A stretch of DNA of 64,000 bases from Parapristionchus giblindavisi. Its lineage: Eukaryota; Nematoda; Chromadorea; Rhabditida; Diplogasteridae. The stretch is taken from the NCBI GenBank assembly GCA_943737045.1, contig CALSFV010000058.1:434001-498000 (forward strand), given 5' to 3'. The first letter of the stretch is position 1, and each line of letters starts with the position of its first letter. Of the stretch, positions 33,201 to 46,488 are shown piece after piece. The notes below the pieces were generated by a model, which was not told where the DNA came from, did no database searches, and saw only the letters and a program-made list of their open reading frames with translations. The translations under genes were made by a program, and so were the position numbers.

Positions 33201-36200
33201 GTCATAGTCGAATCACTAGGGTTCAAGAAAAGCCTTATAATTCGCTTTAAACTTTATCTTTCTTTAATATTTTAAAATTTTTGGATAGCTCTGAAAAAAG
33301 GAATGATAGTCTCTGTTTGAAATTTTCCATTTGGAGAATGCTGTCGAGAGTTCTGAATTTTGACATTTCAAAAGTGACGTAAATTTACCAGGTTCACGCT
33401 GAATATCAGACTATCAATTCAATACCCGGCGTTTGACCACTTGCTTATTATTTTTAAATTAATCCACGATAATTGACGATTACAAAATATACTAATCAGA
33501 ATGAATATCGACCGATACTGGATTGAGATAAATATAATTATTGTCATACTTGGACATAAATCATTTTTTTCCAAAATTCGATGCAGTTATCACCCTGTTC
33601 CCAGCTGTGTATTACTTTGTCCTACTAATACTTTATCAAGCATATCTAGTGCATGCAATTGTGAGCTTCACACACCCGAGCTCCTGCCCAAAGAGCTTAG
33701 CCGGGATCAGAACAAGACAGTGGTCATTGCCGAATCACGAAAGTCCAAGAAAAGCCTTATAATTCGCTTTAAACTTTATCTTTCTTTAACATCTTAATTT
33801 TTTTAGATGGCTCTGAAAAAAGGAATGATAGTCTCTGTTAGAAATTTTCCATTTGGAGAATGCTGTCGAGAGTTCTGAATTTTGACATTTCAAAAGTGAC
33901 GTAAATTTACCAGGTTCACGCTGAATATCAGACTATCAATTCAATACCCGGCGTTTGACCACTTGCTTATTATTTTTAAATTAATCCACGATAATTGACG
34001 ATTACAAAATATACTAATCAGAATGAATATCGACCGACACCGGAATGAAATAAAAATATTTATTGTCATACTTCGACGTAAACCATTTTTTTTCCAAAAT
34101 TCGATGCGGTTATCACCCTGTTCCCAGTTGTGTATTACTTTGCCTTACTGATACTTCATCAAGCATATCTAGAGCATGCTATTGTGAGTTTCACAGACCC
34201 GAGCTCCTGCCCAAAGAGCCTAGCCGGGGTCAGAACCAGACAGTGGTCATAGTCGAATCACTAGGGTTCAAGAAAAGCCTTATAATTCGCTTTAAACTTT
34301 ATCTTTCTTTAATATTTTAAAATTTTTGGATAGCTCTGAAAAAAGGAATGATAGTCTCTGTTTGAAATTTTCCATTTGGAGAATGCTGTCGAGAGTTCTG
34401 AATTTTGACATTTCAAAAGTGACGTAAATTTACCAGGTTCACGCTGAATATCAGACTATCAATTCAATACCCGGCGTTTGACCACTTGCTTATTATTTTT
34501 AAATTAATCCACGATAATTGACGATTACAAAATATACTAATCAGAATGAATATCGACCGATACTGGATTGAGATAAATATAATTATTGTCATACTTGGAC
34601 ATAAATAATTTTTTTCCAAAATTCGATGCAGTTATCACCCTGTTCCCAGCTGTGTATTACTTTGTCCTACTAATACTTTATCAAGCATATCTAGTGTATG
34701 CAATTGTGAGCTTCACACACCCGAGCTCCTGCCCAAAGAGCTTAGCCGGGGTCAGAACAAGACAGTCGTCATTGCCGAATCACGAAAGTCCAAGAAAAGC
34801 CTTATAATTCGCTTTAAACTTTATCTTTCTTTAACATCTTAATTTTTTTTAGATGGCTCTGAAAAAAGGAATGATAGTCTCTGTTAGAAATTTTCCATTT
34901 GGAGAATGCTGTCGAGAGTTCTGAATTTTGACATTTCAAAAGTGACGTAAATTTACCAGGTTCACGCTGACTATCAGACTATCAATTCAATACCCGGCGT
35001 TTGACCACTTGCTGATTATTTTTAAATTAATCCACGATAATTGACGATTACAAAATATACTAATCAGAATGAATATCGAAAGATACCGGAATGAAATAAA
35101 AATAATTATTGTCATACTTGGACGTAAACCATTTTTTTTCCAAAATTCGATGCGGTTATCACCCTGTTCCCAGTTGTGTATTACTTTGCCTTACTGATAC
35201 TTTATCAAGCACATCTAGTGCATGCAATTGTGAGCTTCACAGACCCGAGCTCCTGCCCAAAGAGCTTAGCCGGGGTCAGAACAAGACAGTGGTCATAGCC
35301 GAATCACGAGAGTCCCAGAAAAGCCTTATAATTCGATTTAAACTTTATCTTTCTTTAACATCTTAATTTTTTTAAGATAGCTCTGAAAAAAGGAATGATA
35401 GTCTCTGTTAGAAATTTTCCATTTGGAGAATGCTCTCGAGAGTTCTGAATTTTGACATTTCAAAAGTGACGTAAATTTACCAGGTTGACGCTGAATATCA
35501 GACTATCAATTCAATACCCGGCGTTTCACTACTTGCTTATTATTTTTACATTAATCCACGATAATGGACGAGTACAAAATATACTAATCAGAATGAATAT
35601 CGACCGATACTGGATTGAAATAAATATAATTATTGTCATACTTGGACGTAAACCATTTTTTTTCCAAAATTCGATGCAGTTATCACCCTGTTCCCAGTTG
35701 TGTATTACTTTGTCCTACTAATACTTTATCAAGCATATCTAGTGCATGCAATTGTGAGCTTCACAGACCCGAGCGCCTGCCCAAAGAGCTTAGCCGGGGT
35801 CAGAACCAGACAGTGGTCATAGTCGAATCACTAGGGTCCAAGACAAGCCTTATAAATCGCTTTGAATTTTATCTTTCTTTAACATCTTAATTTTTTTAAG
35901 ATAGCTCTGAAAAAAGGAATGATAGTCTCTGTTAGAAATTTTCCATTTGGAGAATGCTGTCGAGAGTTCTGAATTTTGAAATTTCAAAAGTGACGTAAAT
36001 TTGCCAGGTTGACGCTGAATATCAGACTATCAATTCAATACACGGCGATTCACTACTTGCTTATTATTTTTAAATTAATCCACGATAAGTTACGATTACA
36101 AAATATACTAATCAGAATGAATATCGACCGATGCTGGAATGAAATATAAATAATTATTGTCATACTTGGACGTAAACCATTTTTTTCCAAAATTCGATGC

Positions 36201-37402
36201 AGTTATCACCCTGTTTTCAGCTGTGTATTACTTTCCCTTACTGATACTTTATCAAGCATATCTAGTGCATGCAATTGTGAGCTTCACAGACCCGAGCGCC
36301 TGCCCAAAGAGCTTAGCCGGGGTCAGAACCAGACAGTGGTCATAGTCGAATCACTAGGGTCCAAGAAAAGCCTTATAATTCGCTTTAAACTTTATCTTTC
36401 TTTAACATCTTAATTTTTTAAAGATAGCTCTGAAAAAAGGAATGACAGTCTCTGTTAGAAATTTTCCATTTGGAGAATGCTGTCGAGAATTCTGAATTTT
36501 GACCTTTCAAAAGTGACGTAAATTTGCCAGGTTGACGCTGAATATCAGACTATCAATTCAATACCCGGCGTTTCACTACTTGCTTATTATTTTAAAATTA
36601 ATCCACGATAAGTTACGATTACAAAATATACTAATCAGAATGAATATCGACCGATACTGGAATGAAATAAAAATAATTATTGTCATACTTGGACGTAAAC
36701 CATTTTTTTTCCAAAATGTGATGCAGTTATCACCCTGTTCCCAGTTGTGTATTACTTTGCCTTACTGATACTTTATCAAGCACATCTAGTGCATGCAATT
36801 GTGAGCTTCACAGACCCGAGCTCCTGCCCAAAGAGCTTAGCCGGGGTCAGAACAAGACAGTGGTCATAGCCGAATCACGAGAGTCCAAGAAAAGCCTTAT
36901 AATTCGCTTTAAACTTTATCTTTCTTTAACGTCTTAAGTTTTTTGGATAGCTCTGAAAAAAGGAATGATAGTCTCTGTTATAAATTTTCCATTTGGAGAA
37001 TGCTCTCGAGAGTTCTGAATTTTGACATTTCAAAAGTGATGTAAATTTACCAGGTGCACGCTGAATATCAGACTATCAATTAAATACCCGGCGTTTGACC
37101 ACTTGCTTATTATTTTTAAATTAATCCACGATAATTGACGATTACAAAATATACTAATCAGAATGAATATCGACCGATACTGGATTGAAATAAATATAAT
37201 TATTGTCATACTTGGACGTAAACCATTTTTTTCCAAAATGTGATGCAGTTATCACCCTGTTCCCAGTTGTGTATTACTTTGCCTTACTGATACTTTATCA
37301 AGCACATCTAGTGCATGCAATTGTGAGCTTCACAGACCCGAGCTCCTGCCCAAAAAGCTTAGCCGGGGTCAGAACAAGACAGTGGTCATAGCCGAATCAC
37401 GT

Positions 37403-37484
37403 TAATCCACGATAATTGACGATTACAAAATATACTAATCAGAATGAATATCGACCGATACTGGAATGAAATAAAAATAATTAT
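37403..37484 (+). repeat. 82-bp direct repeat flanking 41-bp array 1 (left copy)
   Basis: A segment of the 523-bp monomer from taatccacg to aataattat. The same segment starts again at 41661, directly after the 41-bp array. The left copy joins an unusual break in the monomer (gaatcacg to ttaatcc at about 37401), so part of the monomer is missing on this side. Confidence 0.7.
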
Positions 37485-40400
37485 GGTCGAATCTGGGCTA
37501 GCCCCTTGCTTCTGAGTGATAACCTGGTCGAATCTGGGCTAGCCCCTTGCTTCTGAGTGATAACCTGGTCGAATCTGGGCTAGCTCCTTGCTTCTGAGTG
37601 ATACCCTGGTCGAATCTGGGCTAGCCCCTTGCTTCTGAGTGATTCCCTGGTCGAATCTGGGCTAGCCCCTTGCTTCTGAGTGATTCCCTGGTCGAATCTG
37701 GGCTAGTCCCTTGCTTCTGAGTGATTCCCTGGTCGAATCTGGGCTAGCCCCTTGCTTCTGAGTGATTCCCTGGTCGAATCTGGGCTAGCCCCTTGCTTCT
37801 GAGTGATACCCTGGTCGAATCTAGGCTAGCCCCTTGCTTCTGAGTGATTCCCTGGTCGAATCTGGGCTAGCCCCTTGCTTCTGAGTGATTCCCTGGTCGA
37901 ATCTGGGGTAGCCCCTTGCTTCTGAGTGATACCCTGGTCGAATCTGGGCTAGCCCCTTGCTTCTGAGTGATTCCCTGGTCGAATCTGGGCTAGCCCCTTG
38001 CTTCTGAGTGATAACCTGGTCGAATCTGGGCTAGCTCCTTGCTTCTGAGTGATACCCTGGTCGAATCTGGGCTAGCCCCTTGCTTCTGAGTGATTCCCTG
38101 GTCGAATCTGGGCTAGCCCCTTGCTTCTGAGTGATTCCCTGGTCGAATCTGGGCTAGCCCCTTGCTTCTGAGTGATTCCCTGGTCGAATCTGGACTAGCC
38201 CCTTGCTTCTGAGTGATTCCCTGGTCGAATCTTTGCTAGCCCCTTGCTTCTGAGTGATTCCCTGGTCGAATCTGGGCTAGCCCCTTGCTTCTGAGTGATT
38301 CCCTGGTCGAATCTGGGCTAGCACCTTGCTTCTGAGTGATTCCCTGGTCGAATCTGGGCTAGCCCCTTGCTTCTGAGTGATTCCCTGGTCGAATCTGGGC
38401 TAGCCCCTTGCTTCTGAGTGATTCCCTGGTCGAATCTGGGCTAGCCCCTTGCTTCTGAGTGATTCCCTGGTCGAATCTGGACTAGCCCCTTGCTTCTGAG
38501 TGATTCCCTGGTCGAATCTTTGCTAGCCCCTTGCTTCTGAGTGATTCCCTGGTCGAATCTGGGCTAGCCCCTTGCTTCTGAGTGATTCCCTGGTCGAATC
38601 TGGGCTAGCACCTTGCTTCTGAGTGATTCCCTGGTCGAATCTGGGCTAGCCCCTTGCTTCTGAGTGATTCCCTGGTCGAATCTGGGCTAGCCCCTTGCTT
38701 CTGAGTGATTCCCTGGTCGAATCTGGGCTAGCCCCTTGCTTCTGAGTGATTCCCTAGTCGAATCTGGGCTAGCCCCTTGCTTCTGAGTGTTTCCCTGGTC
38801 GAATCTGGGCTAGCCCCTTGCTTCTGAGTGATAACCTGGTCGAATCTGGGCTAGCCCCTTGCTTCTGAGTGATACCCTGGTCGAATCTGGGCTAGCCCCT
38901 TGCTTCTGAGTGATTCCCTGGTCGAATCTGGGCTAGCCCCTTGCTTCTGAGTGATTCCCTGGTCGAATCTGGGCTAGCCCCTTGCTTCTGAGTGATTCCC
39001 TGGTCGAATCTGGGCTAGCCCCCTGCTTCTGAGTGATTCCCTGGTCGAATCTGGGGTAGCCCCTTGCTTCTGAGTGATACCCTGGTCGAATCTGGGCTAG
39101 CCCCTTGCTTCTGAGTGATTCCCTGGTCGAATCTGGGCTAGCCCCTTGCTTCTGAGTGATAACCTGGTCGAATCTGGGCTAGCTCCTTGCTTCTGAGTGA
39201 TACCCTGGTCGAATCTGGGCTAGCCCCTTGCTTCTGAGTGATTCCCTGGTCGAATCTGGGCTAGCCCCTTGCTTCTGAGTGATTCGCTGGTCGAATCTGG
39301 GCTAGCCCCTTGCTTCTGAGTGATTCCCTGGTCGAATCTGGACTAGCCCCTTGCTTCTGAGTGATTCCCTGGTCGAATCTTTGCTAGCCCCTTGCTTCTG
39401 AGTGATTCCCTGGTCGAATCTGGGCTAGCCCCTTGCTTCTGAGTGATTCCCTGGTCGAATCTGGGCTAGCACCTTGCTTCTGAGTGATTCCCTGGTCGAA
39501 TCTGGGCTAGCCCCTTGCTTCTGAGTGATTCCCTGGTCGAATCTGGGCTAGCCCCTTGCTTCTGAGTGATTCCCTGGTCGAATCTGGGCTAGCCCCTTGC
39601 TTCTGAGTGATTCCCTAGTCGAATCTGGGCTAGCCCCTTGCTTCTGAGTGTTTCCCTGGTCGAATCTGGGCTAGCCCCTTGCTTCTGAGTGATAACCTGG
39701 TCGAATCTGGGCTAGCCCCTTGCTTCTGAGTGATACCCTGGTCGAATCTGGGCTAGCCCCTTGCTTCTGAGTGATTCCCTGGTCGAATCTGGGCTAGCCC
39801 CTTGCTTCTGAGTGATTCCCTGGTCGAATCTGGGCTAGCCCCTTGCTTCTGAGTGATTCCCTGGTCGAATCTGGGCTAGCCCCTTGCTTCTGAGTGATTC
39901 CCTGGTCGAATCTGGGCTAGCCCCTTGCTTTTGAGTGATACCCTGGTCGAATCTAGGCTAGCCCCTTGCTTCTGAGTGATTCCCTGGTCGAATCTGGGCT
40001 AGCCCCTTGCTTCTGAGTGATTCCCTGGTCGAATCTGGGGTAGCCCCTTGCTTCTGAGTGATACCCTGGTCGAATCTGGGCTAGCCCCTTGCTTCTGAGT
40101 GATTCCCTGGTCGAATCTGGGCTAGCCCCTTGCTTCTGAGTGATAACCTGGTCGAATCTGGGCTAGCTCCTTGCTTCTGAGTGATACCCTGGTCGAATCT
40201 GGGCTAGCCCCTTGCTTCTGAGTGATTCCCTGGTCGAATCTGGGCTAGCCCCTTGCTTCTGAGTGATTCCCTGGTCGAATCTGGGCTAGCCCCTTGCTTC
40301 TGAGTGATTCCCTGGTCGAATCTGGACTAGCCCCTTGCTTCTGAGTGATTCCCTGGTCGAATCTTTGCTAGCCCCTTGCTTCTGAGTGATTCCCTGGTCG

Positions 40401-41662
40401 AATCTGGGCTAGCCCCTTGCTTCTGAGTGATTCCCTGGTCGAATCTGGGCTAGCCCCTTGCTTCTGAGTGATTCCCTGGTCGAATCTTGGCTAGTCCCTT
40501 GCTTCTGAGTGATACCCTGGTCGAATCTAGGCTAGCCCCTTGCTTCTGAGTGATTCCCTGGTCGAATCTGGGCTAGCCCCTTGCTTCTGAGTGATTCCCT
40601 GGTCGAATCTGGGCTAGCCCCTTGCTTCTGAGTGATTCCCTGGTCGAATCTGGGCTAGCCCCCTGCTTCTGAGTGATTCCCTGGTCGAATCTGGGGTAGC
40701 CCCTTGCTTCTGAGTGATACCCTGGTCGAATCTGGGCTAGCCCCTTGCTTCTGAGTGATTCCCTGGTCGAATCTGGGCTAGCCCCTTGCTTCTGAGTGAT
40801 AACCTGGTCGAATCTGGGCTAGCTCCTTGCTTCTGAGTGATACCCTGGTCGAATCTGGGCTAGCCCCTTGCTTCTGAGTGATTCCCTGGTCGAATCTGGG
40901 CTAGCCCCTTGCTTCTGAGTGATTCGCTGGTCGAATCTGGGCTAGCCCCTTGCTTCTGAGTGATTCCCTGGTCGAATCTGGACTAGCCCCTTGCTTCTGA
41001 GTGATTCCCTGGTCGAATCTTTGCTAGCCCCTTGCTTCTGAGTGATTCCCTGGTCGAATCTGGGCTAGCCCCTTGCTTCTGAGTGATTCCCTGGTCGAAT
41101 CTGGGCTAGCACCTTGCTTCTGAGTGATTCCCTGGTCGAATCTGGGCTAGCCCCTTGCTTCTGAGTGATTCCCTGGTCGAATCTGGGCTAGCCCCTTGCT
41201 TCTGAGTGATTCCCTGGTCGAATCTGGGCTAGCCCCTTGCTTCTGAGTGATTCCCTGGTCGAATCTGGGCTAGCCCCTTGCTTCTGAGTGATTCCCTAGT
41301 CGAATCTGGGCTAGCCCCTTGCTTCTGAGTGTTTCCCTGGTCGAATCTGGGCTAGCCCCTTGCTTCTGAGTGATAACCTGGTCGAATCTGGGCTAGCCCC
41401 TTGCTTCTGAGTGATACCCTGGTCGAATCTGGGCTAGCCCCTTGCTTCTGAGTGATTCCCTGGTCGAATCTGGGCTAGCCCCTTGCTTCTGAGTGATTCC
41501 CTGGTCGAATCTGGGCTAGCCCCTTGCTTCTGAGTGATTCCCTGGTCGAATCTGGACTAGCCCCTTGCTTCTGAGTGATTCCCTGGTCGAATCTGGGCTA
41601 GCCCCTTGCTTCTGAGTGATTCCCTGGTCGAATCTGGGCTAGCCCCTTGCTTCTGAGTGATA
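37485..41662 (+). repeat. 41-bp satellite array, block 1
   Basis: About 102 tandem copies of a 41-base unit starting ctggtcgaatctggg and ending gagtgattcc; 23 of its 41 bases are G or C. The unit centre contains GGGCTAGCCC, a perfect 10-base palindrome. Units differ at a few fixed positions (within the palindrome and in the gattcc, gatacc, gataacc or gtttcc junction) and keep the 41-base length strictly. Long-range repetition of the variants is visible, for example the rare gattcgctgg at 39281 and 40921, 1,640 bases (40 units) apart. Every frame has frequent stops, so it is non-coding. It interrupts the 523-bp satellite. Confidence 0.95.
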
Positions 41663-44600
41663 ATCCACGATAATTGACGATTACAAAATATACTAATCAG
41701 AATGAATATCGACCGATACCGGAATGAAATAAAAATAATTATTGTCATACTTCGACGTAAACCATTTTTTTTCCAAAATTCGATGCGGTTATCACCCTGT
41801 TCCCAGTTGTGTATTACTTTGCCTTACTGATACTTCATCAAGCATATCTAGAGCATGCTATTGTGAGTTTCACAGACCCGAGCTCCTGCCCAAAGAGCCT
41901 GGCCGGGGTCAGAACCAGACAGTGGTCATAGTCGAATCACTAGGGTTCAAGAAAAGCCTTATAATTCGCTTTAAACTTTATCTTTCTTTAATATTTTAAA
42001 ATTTTTGGATAGCTCTGAAAAAAGGAATGATAGTCTCTGTTAGAAATTTTCCATTTGGAGAATGCTGTCGAGAGTTCTGAATTTTGACATTTCAAAAGTG
42101 ACGTAAATTTACCAGGTTCACGCTGAATATCAGACTATCAATTCAATACCCGGCGTTTGACCACTTGCTTATTATTTTTAAATTAATCCACGATAATTGA
42201 CGATTACAAAATATACTAATCAGAATGAATATCGACCGATACTGGATTGAGATAAATATAATTATTGTCATACTTGGACATAAATCATTTTTTTCCAAAA
42301 TTCGATGCAGTTATCACCCTGTTCCCAGCTGTGTATTACTTTGTCCTACTAATACTTTATCAAGCATATCTAGTGCATGCAATTGTGAGCTTCACACACC
42401 CGAGCTCCTGCCCAAAGAGCTTAGCCGGGATCAGAACAAGACAGTGGTCATTGCCGAATCACGAAAGTCCAAGAAAAGCCTTATAATTCGCTTTAAACTT
42501 TATCTTTCTTTAACATCTTAATTTTTTTAGATGGCTCTGAAAAAAGGAATGATAGTCTCTGTTTGAAATTTTCCATTTGGAGAATGCTGTCGAGAGTTCT
42601 GAATTTTGACATTTCAAAAGTGACGTAAATTTACCAGGTTCACGCTGAATATCAGACTATCAATTCAATACCCGGCGTTTGACCACTTGCTTATTATTTT
42701 TAAATTAATCCACGATAATTGACGATTACAAAATATACTAATCAGAATGAATATCGACCGATACCGGAATGAAATAAAAATAATTATTGTCATACTTCGA
42801 CGTAAACCATTTTTTTTCCAAAATTCGATGCGGTTATCACCCTGTTCCCAGTTGTGTATTACTTTGCCTTACTGATACTTCATCAAGCATATCTAGAGCA
42901 TGCTATTGTGAGTTTCACAGACCCGAGCTCCTGCCCAAAGAGCCTAGCCGGGGTCAGAACCAGACAGTGGTCATAGTCGAATCACTAGGGTTCAAGAAAA
43001 GCCTTATAATTCGCTTTAAACTTTATCTTTCTTTAATATTTTAAAATTTTTGGATAGCTCTGAAAAAAGGAATGATAGTCTCTGTTTGAAATTTTCCATT
43101 TGGAGAATGCTGTCGAGAGTTCTGAATTTTGACATTTCAAAAGTGACGTAAATTTACCAGGTTCACGCTGAATATCAGACTATCAATTCAATACCCGGCG
43201 TTTGACCACTTGCTTATTATTTTTAAATTAATCCACGATAATTGACGATTACAAAATATACTAATCAGAATGAATATCGACCGATACTGGATTGAGATAA
43301 ATATAATTATTGTCATACTTGGACATAAATAATTTTTTTCCAAAATTCGATGCAGTTATCACCCTGTTCCCAGCTGTGTATTACTTTGTCCTACTAATAC
43401 TTTATCAAGCATATCTAGTGTATGCAATTGTGAGCTTCACACACCCGAGCTCCTGCCCAAAGAGCTTAGCCGGGGTCAGAACAAGACAGTCGTCATTGCC
43501 GAATCACGAAAGTCCAAGAAAAGCCTTATAATTCGCTTTAAACTTTATCTTTCTTTAACATCTTAATTTTTTTTAGATGGCTCTGAAAAAAGGAATGATA
43601 GTCTCTGTTAGAAATTTTCCATTTGGAGAATGCTGTCGAGAGTTCTGAATTTTGACATTTCAAAAGTGACGTAAATTTACTTTATCAAGCACATCTAGTG
43701 CATGCAATTGTGAGCTTCACAGACCCGAGCTCCTGCCCAAAAAGCTTAGCCGGGGTCAGAACAAGACAGTGGTCATAGCCGAATCACGAGAGTCCCAGAA
43801 AAGCCTTATAATTCGATTTAAACTTTATCTTTCTTTAACATCTTAATTTTTTTAAGATAGCTCTGAAAAAAGGAATGATAGTCTCTGTTAGAAATTTTCC
43901 ATTTGGAGAATGCTCTCGAGAGTTCTGAATTTTGACATTTCAAAAGTGACGTAAATTTACCAGGTTGACGCTGAATATCAGACTATCAATTCAATACCCG
44001 GCGTTTCACTACTTGCTTATTATTTTTACATTAATCCACGATAATTGACGAGTACAAAATATACTAATCAGAATGAATATCGACCGATACTGGATTGAAA
44101 TAAATATAATTATTGTCATACTTGGACGTAAACCATTTTTTTTCCAAAATTCGATGCAGTTATCACCCTGTTCCCAGTTGTGTATTACTTTGTCCTACTA
44201 ATACTTTATCAAGCATATCTAGTGCATGCAATTGTGAGCTTCACAGACCCGAGCGCCTGCCCAAAGAGCTTAGCCGGGGTCAGAACCAGACAGTGGTCAT
44301 AGTCGAATCACTAGGGTCCAAGACAAGCCTTATAAATCGCTTTGAATTTTATCTTTCTTTAACATCTTAATTTTTTTAAGATAGCTCTGAAAAAAGGAAT
44401 GATAGTCTCTGTTAGAAATTTTCCATTTGGAGAATGCTGTCGAGAGTTCTGAATTTTGACATTTCAAAAGTGACGTAAATTTGCCAGGTTGACGCTGAAT
44501 ATCAGACTATCAATTCAATACACGGCGATTCACTACTTGCTTATTATTTTTAAATTAATCCACGATAAGTTACGATTACAAAATATACTAATCAGAATGA

Positions 44601-46488
44601 ATATCGACCGATGCTGGAATGAAATAAAAATAATTATTGTCATACTTGGACGTAAACCATTTTTTTCCAAAATTCGATGCAGTTATCACCCTGTTTTCAG
44701 CTGTGTATTACTTTCCCTTACTGATACTTTATCAAGCATATCTAGTGCATGCAATTGTGAGCTTCACAGACCCGAGCGCCTGCCCAAAGAGCTTAGCCGG
44801 GGTCAGAACCAGACAGTGGTCATAGTCGAATCACTAGGGTCCAAGAAAAGCCTTATAATTCGCTTTAAACTTTATCTTTCTTTAACATCTTAATTTTTTA
44901 AAGATAGCTCTGAAAAAAGGAATGACAGTCTCTGTTAGAAATTTTCCATTTGGAGAATGCTGTCGAGAATTCTGAATTTTGACCTTTCAAAAGTGACGTA
45001 AATTTGCCAGGTTGACGCTGAATATCAGACTATCAATTCAATACCCGGCGTTTCACTACTTGCTTATTATTTTAAAATTAATCCACGATAAGTTACGATT
45101 ACAAAATATACTAATCAGAATGAATATCGACCGATACTGGAATGAAATAAAAATAATTATTGTCATACTTGGACGTAAACCATTTTTTTTTCCAAAATGT
45201 GATGCAGTTATCACCCTGTTCCCAGTTGTGTATTACTTTGCCTTACTGATACTTTATCAAGCACATCTAGTGCATGCAATTGTGAGCTTCACAGACCCGA
45301 GCTCCTGCCCAAAGAGCTTAGCCGGGGTCAGAACAAGACAGTGGTCATAGCCGAATCACGAGAGTCCAAGAAAAGCCTTATAATTCGCTTTAAACTTTAT
45401 CTTTCTTTAACGTCTTAAGTTTTTTGGATAGCTCTGAAAAAAGGAATGACAGTCTCTGTTAGAAATTTTCCATTTGGAGAATGCTGTCGAGAATTCTGAA
45501 TTTTGACCTTTCAAAAGTGACGTAAATTTGCCAGGTTGACGCTGAATATCAGACTATCAATTCAATACCCGGCGTTTCACTACTTGCTTATTATTTTAAA
45601 ATTAATCCACGATAAGTTACGATTACAAAATATACTAATCAGAATGAATATCGACCGATACTGGAATGAAATAAAAATAATTATTGTCATACTTGGACGT
45701 AAACCATTTTTTTTCCAAAATGTGATGCAGTTATCACCCTGTTCCCAGTTGTGTATTACTTTGCCTTACTGATACTTTATCAAGCACATCTAGTGCATGC
45801 AATTGTGAGCTTCACAGACCCGAGCTCCTGCCCAAAGAGCTTAGCCGGGGTCAGAACAAGACAGTGGTCATAGCCGAATCACGAGAGTCCAAGAAAAGCC
45901 TTATAATTCGCTTTAAACTTTATCTTTCTTTAACGTCTTAAGTTTTTTGGATAGCTCTGAAAAAAGGAATGATAGTCTCTGTTATAAATTTTCCATTTGG
46001 AGAATGCTCTCGAGAGTTCTGAATTTTGACATTTCAAAAGTGATGTAAATTTACCAGGTGCACGCTGAATATCAGACTATCAATTAAATACCCGGCGTTT
46101 GACCACTTGCTTATTATTTTTAAATTAATCCACGATAATTGACGATTACAAAATATACTAATCAGAATGAATATCGACCGATACTGGATTGAAATAAATA
46201 TAATTATTGTCATACTTGGACGTAAACCATTTTTTTCCAAAATGTGATGCAGTTATCACCCTGTTCCCAGTTGTGTATTACTTTGCCTTACTGATACTTT
46301 ATCAAGCACATCTAGTGCATGCAATTGTGAGCTTCACAGACCCGAGCTCCTGCCCAAAAAGCTTAGCCGGGGTCAGAACAAGACAGTGGTCATAGCCGAA
46401 TCACGTTAATCCACGATAATTGACGATTACAAAATATACTAATCAGAATGAATATCGACCGATACTGGAATGAAATAAAAATAATTAT
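41661..46488 (+). repeat. 523-bp satellite array, block 2
   Basis: Anchors at 41742, 42265, 42787, 43310, 44113, 44637, 45160, 45684 and 46207. Monomer variants match block 1 copies in order: 42265, 42787 and 43310 correspond to 33541, 34063 and 34586 (offset 8,724), 44113 and 44637 to 35633 and 36157 (offset 8,480), and 46207 to 37203 (offset 9,004). The offset changes are explained by a 244-base deletion at about 43680 and one extra 524-base monomer near 45160-45684. It begins with the right copy of the 82-bp flanking repeat (41661-41742) and ends with the same truncated junction as block 1. Confidence 0.93.

Larger units (their letters stand above)
21611..37484 (+). repeat. 523-bp satellite array, block 1
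   Basis: Tandem monomers of about 523 bases. Anchored on ttgtcatactt, copies lie at 22032, 22555, 23078, 23601, 24124, 24647, 25171 and so on to 37203, 30 anchors in all. Two monomer types alternate from 22555 to about 34586: type A (cttcgacgtaaa, gatgcggtt, cacagacccg) and type B (cttggacataaa, gatgcagtt, cacacacccg), making a dimer of about 1,046 bases. From 35109 the monomers are of more mixed type. The open frames of 62-98 codons that recur here start at non-ATG codons, overlap each other and differ between monomers, so I do not treat them as genes. The first monomer is partial and joins the 650-bp array directly. Confidence 0.95.

Noticed and set aside
22032..46395. Recurrent open frames of 62-134 codons in the 523-bp monomers
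   Set aside because: They start at non-ATG codons, overlap in two frames, shift with single-base changes in the T-run, and follow the satellite period.
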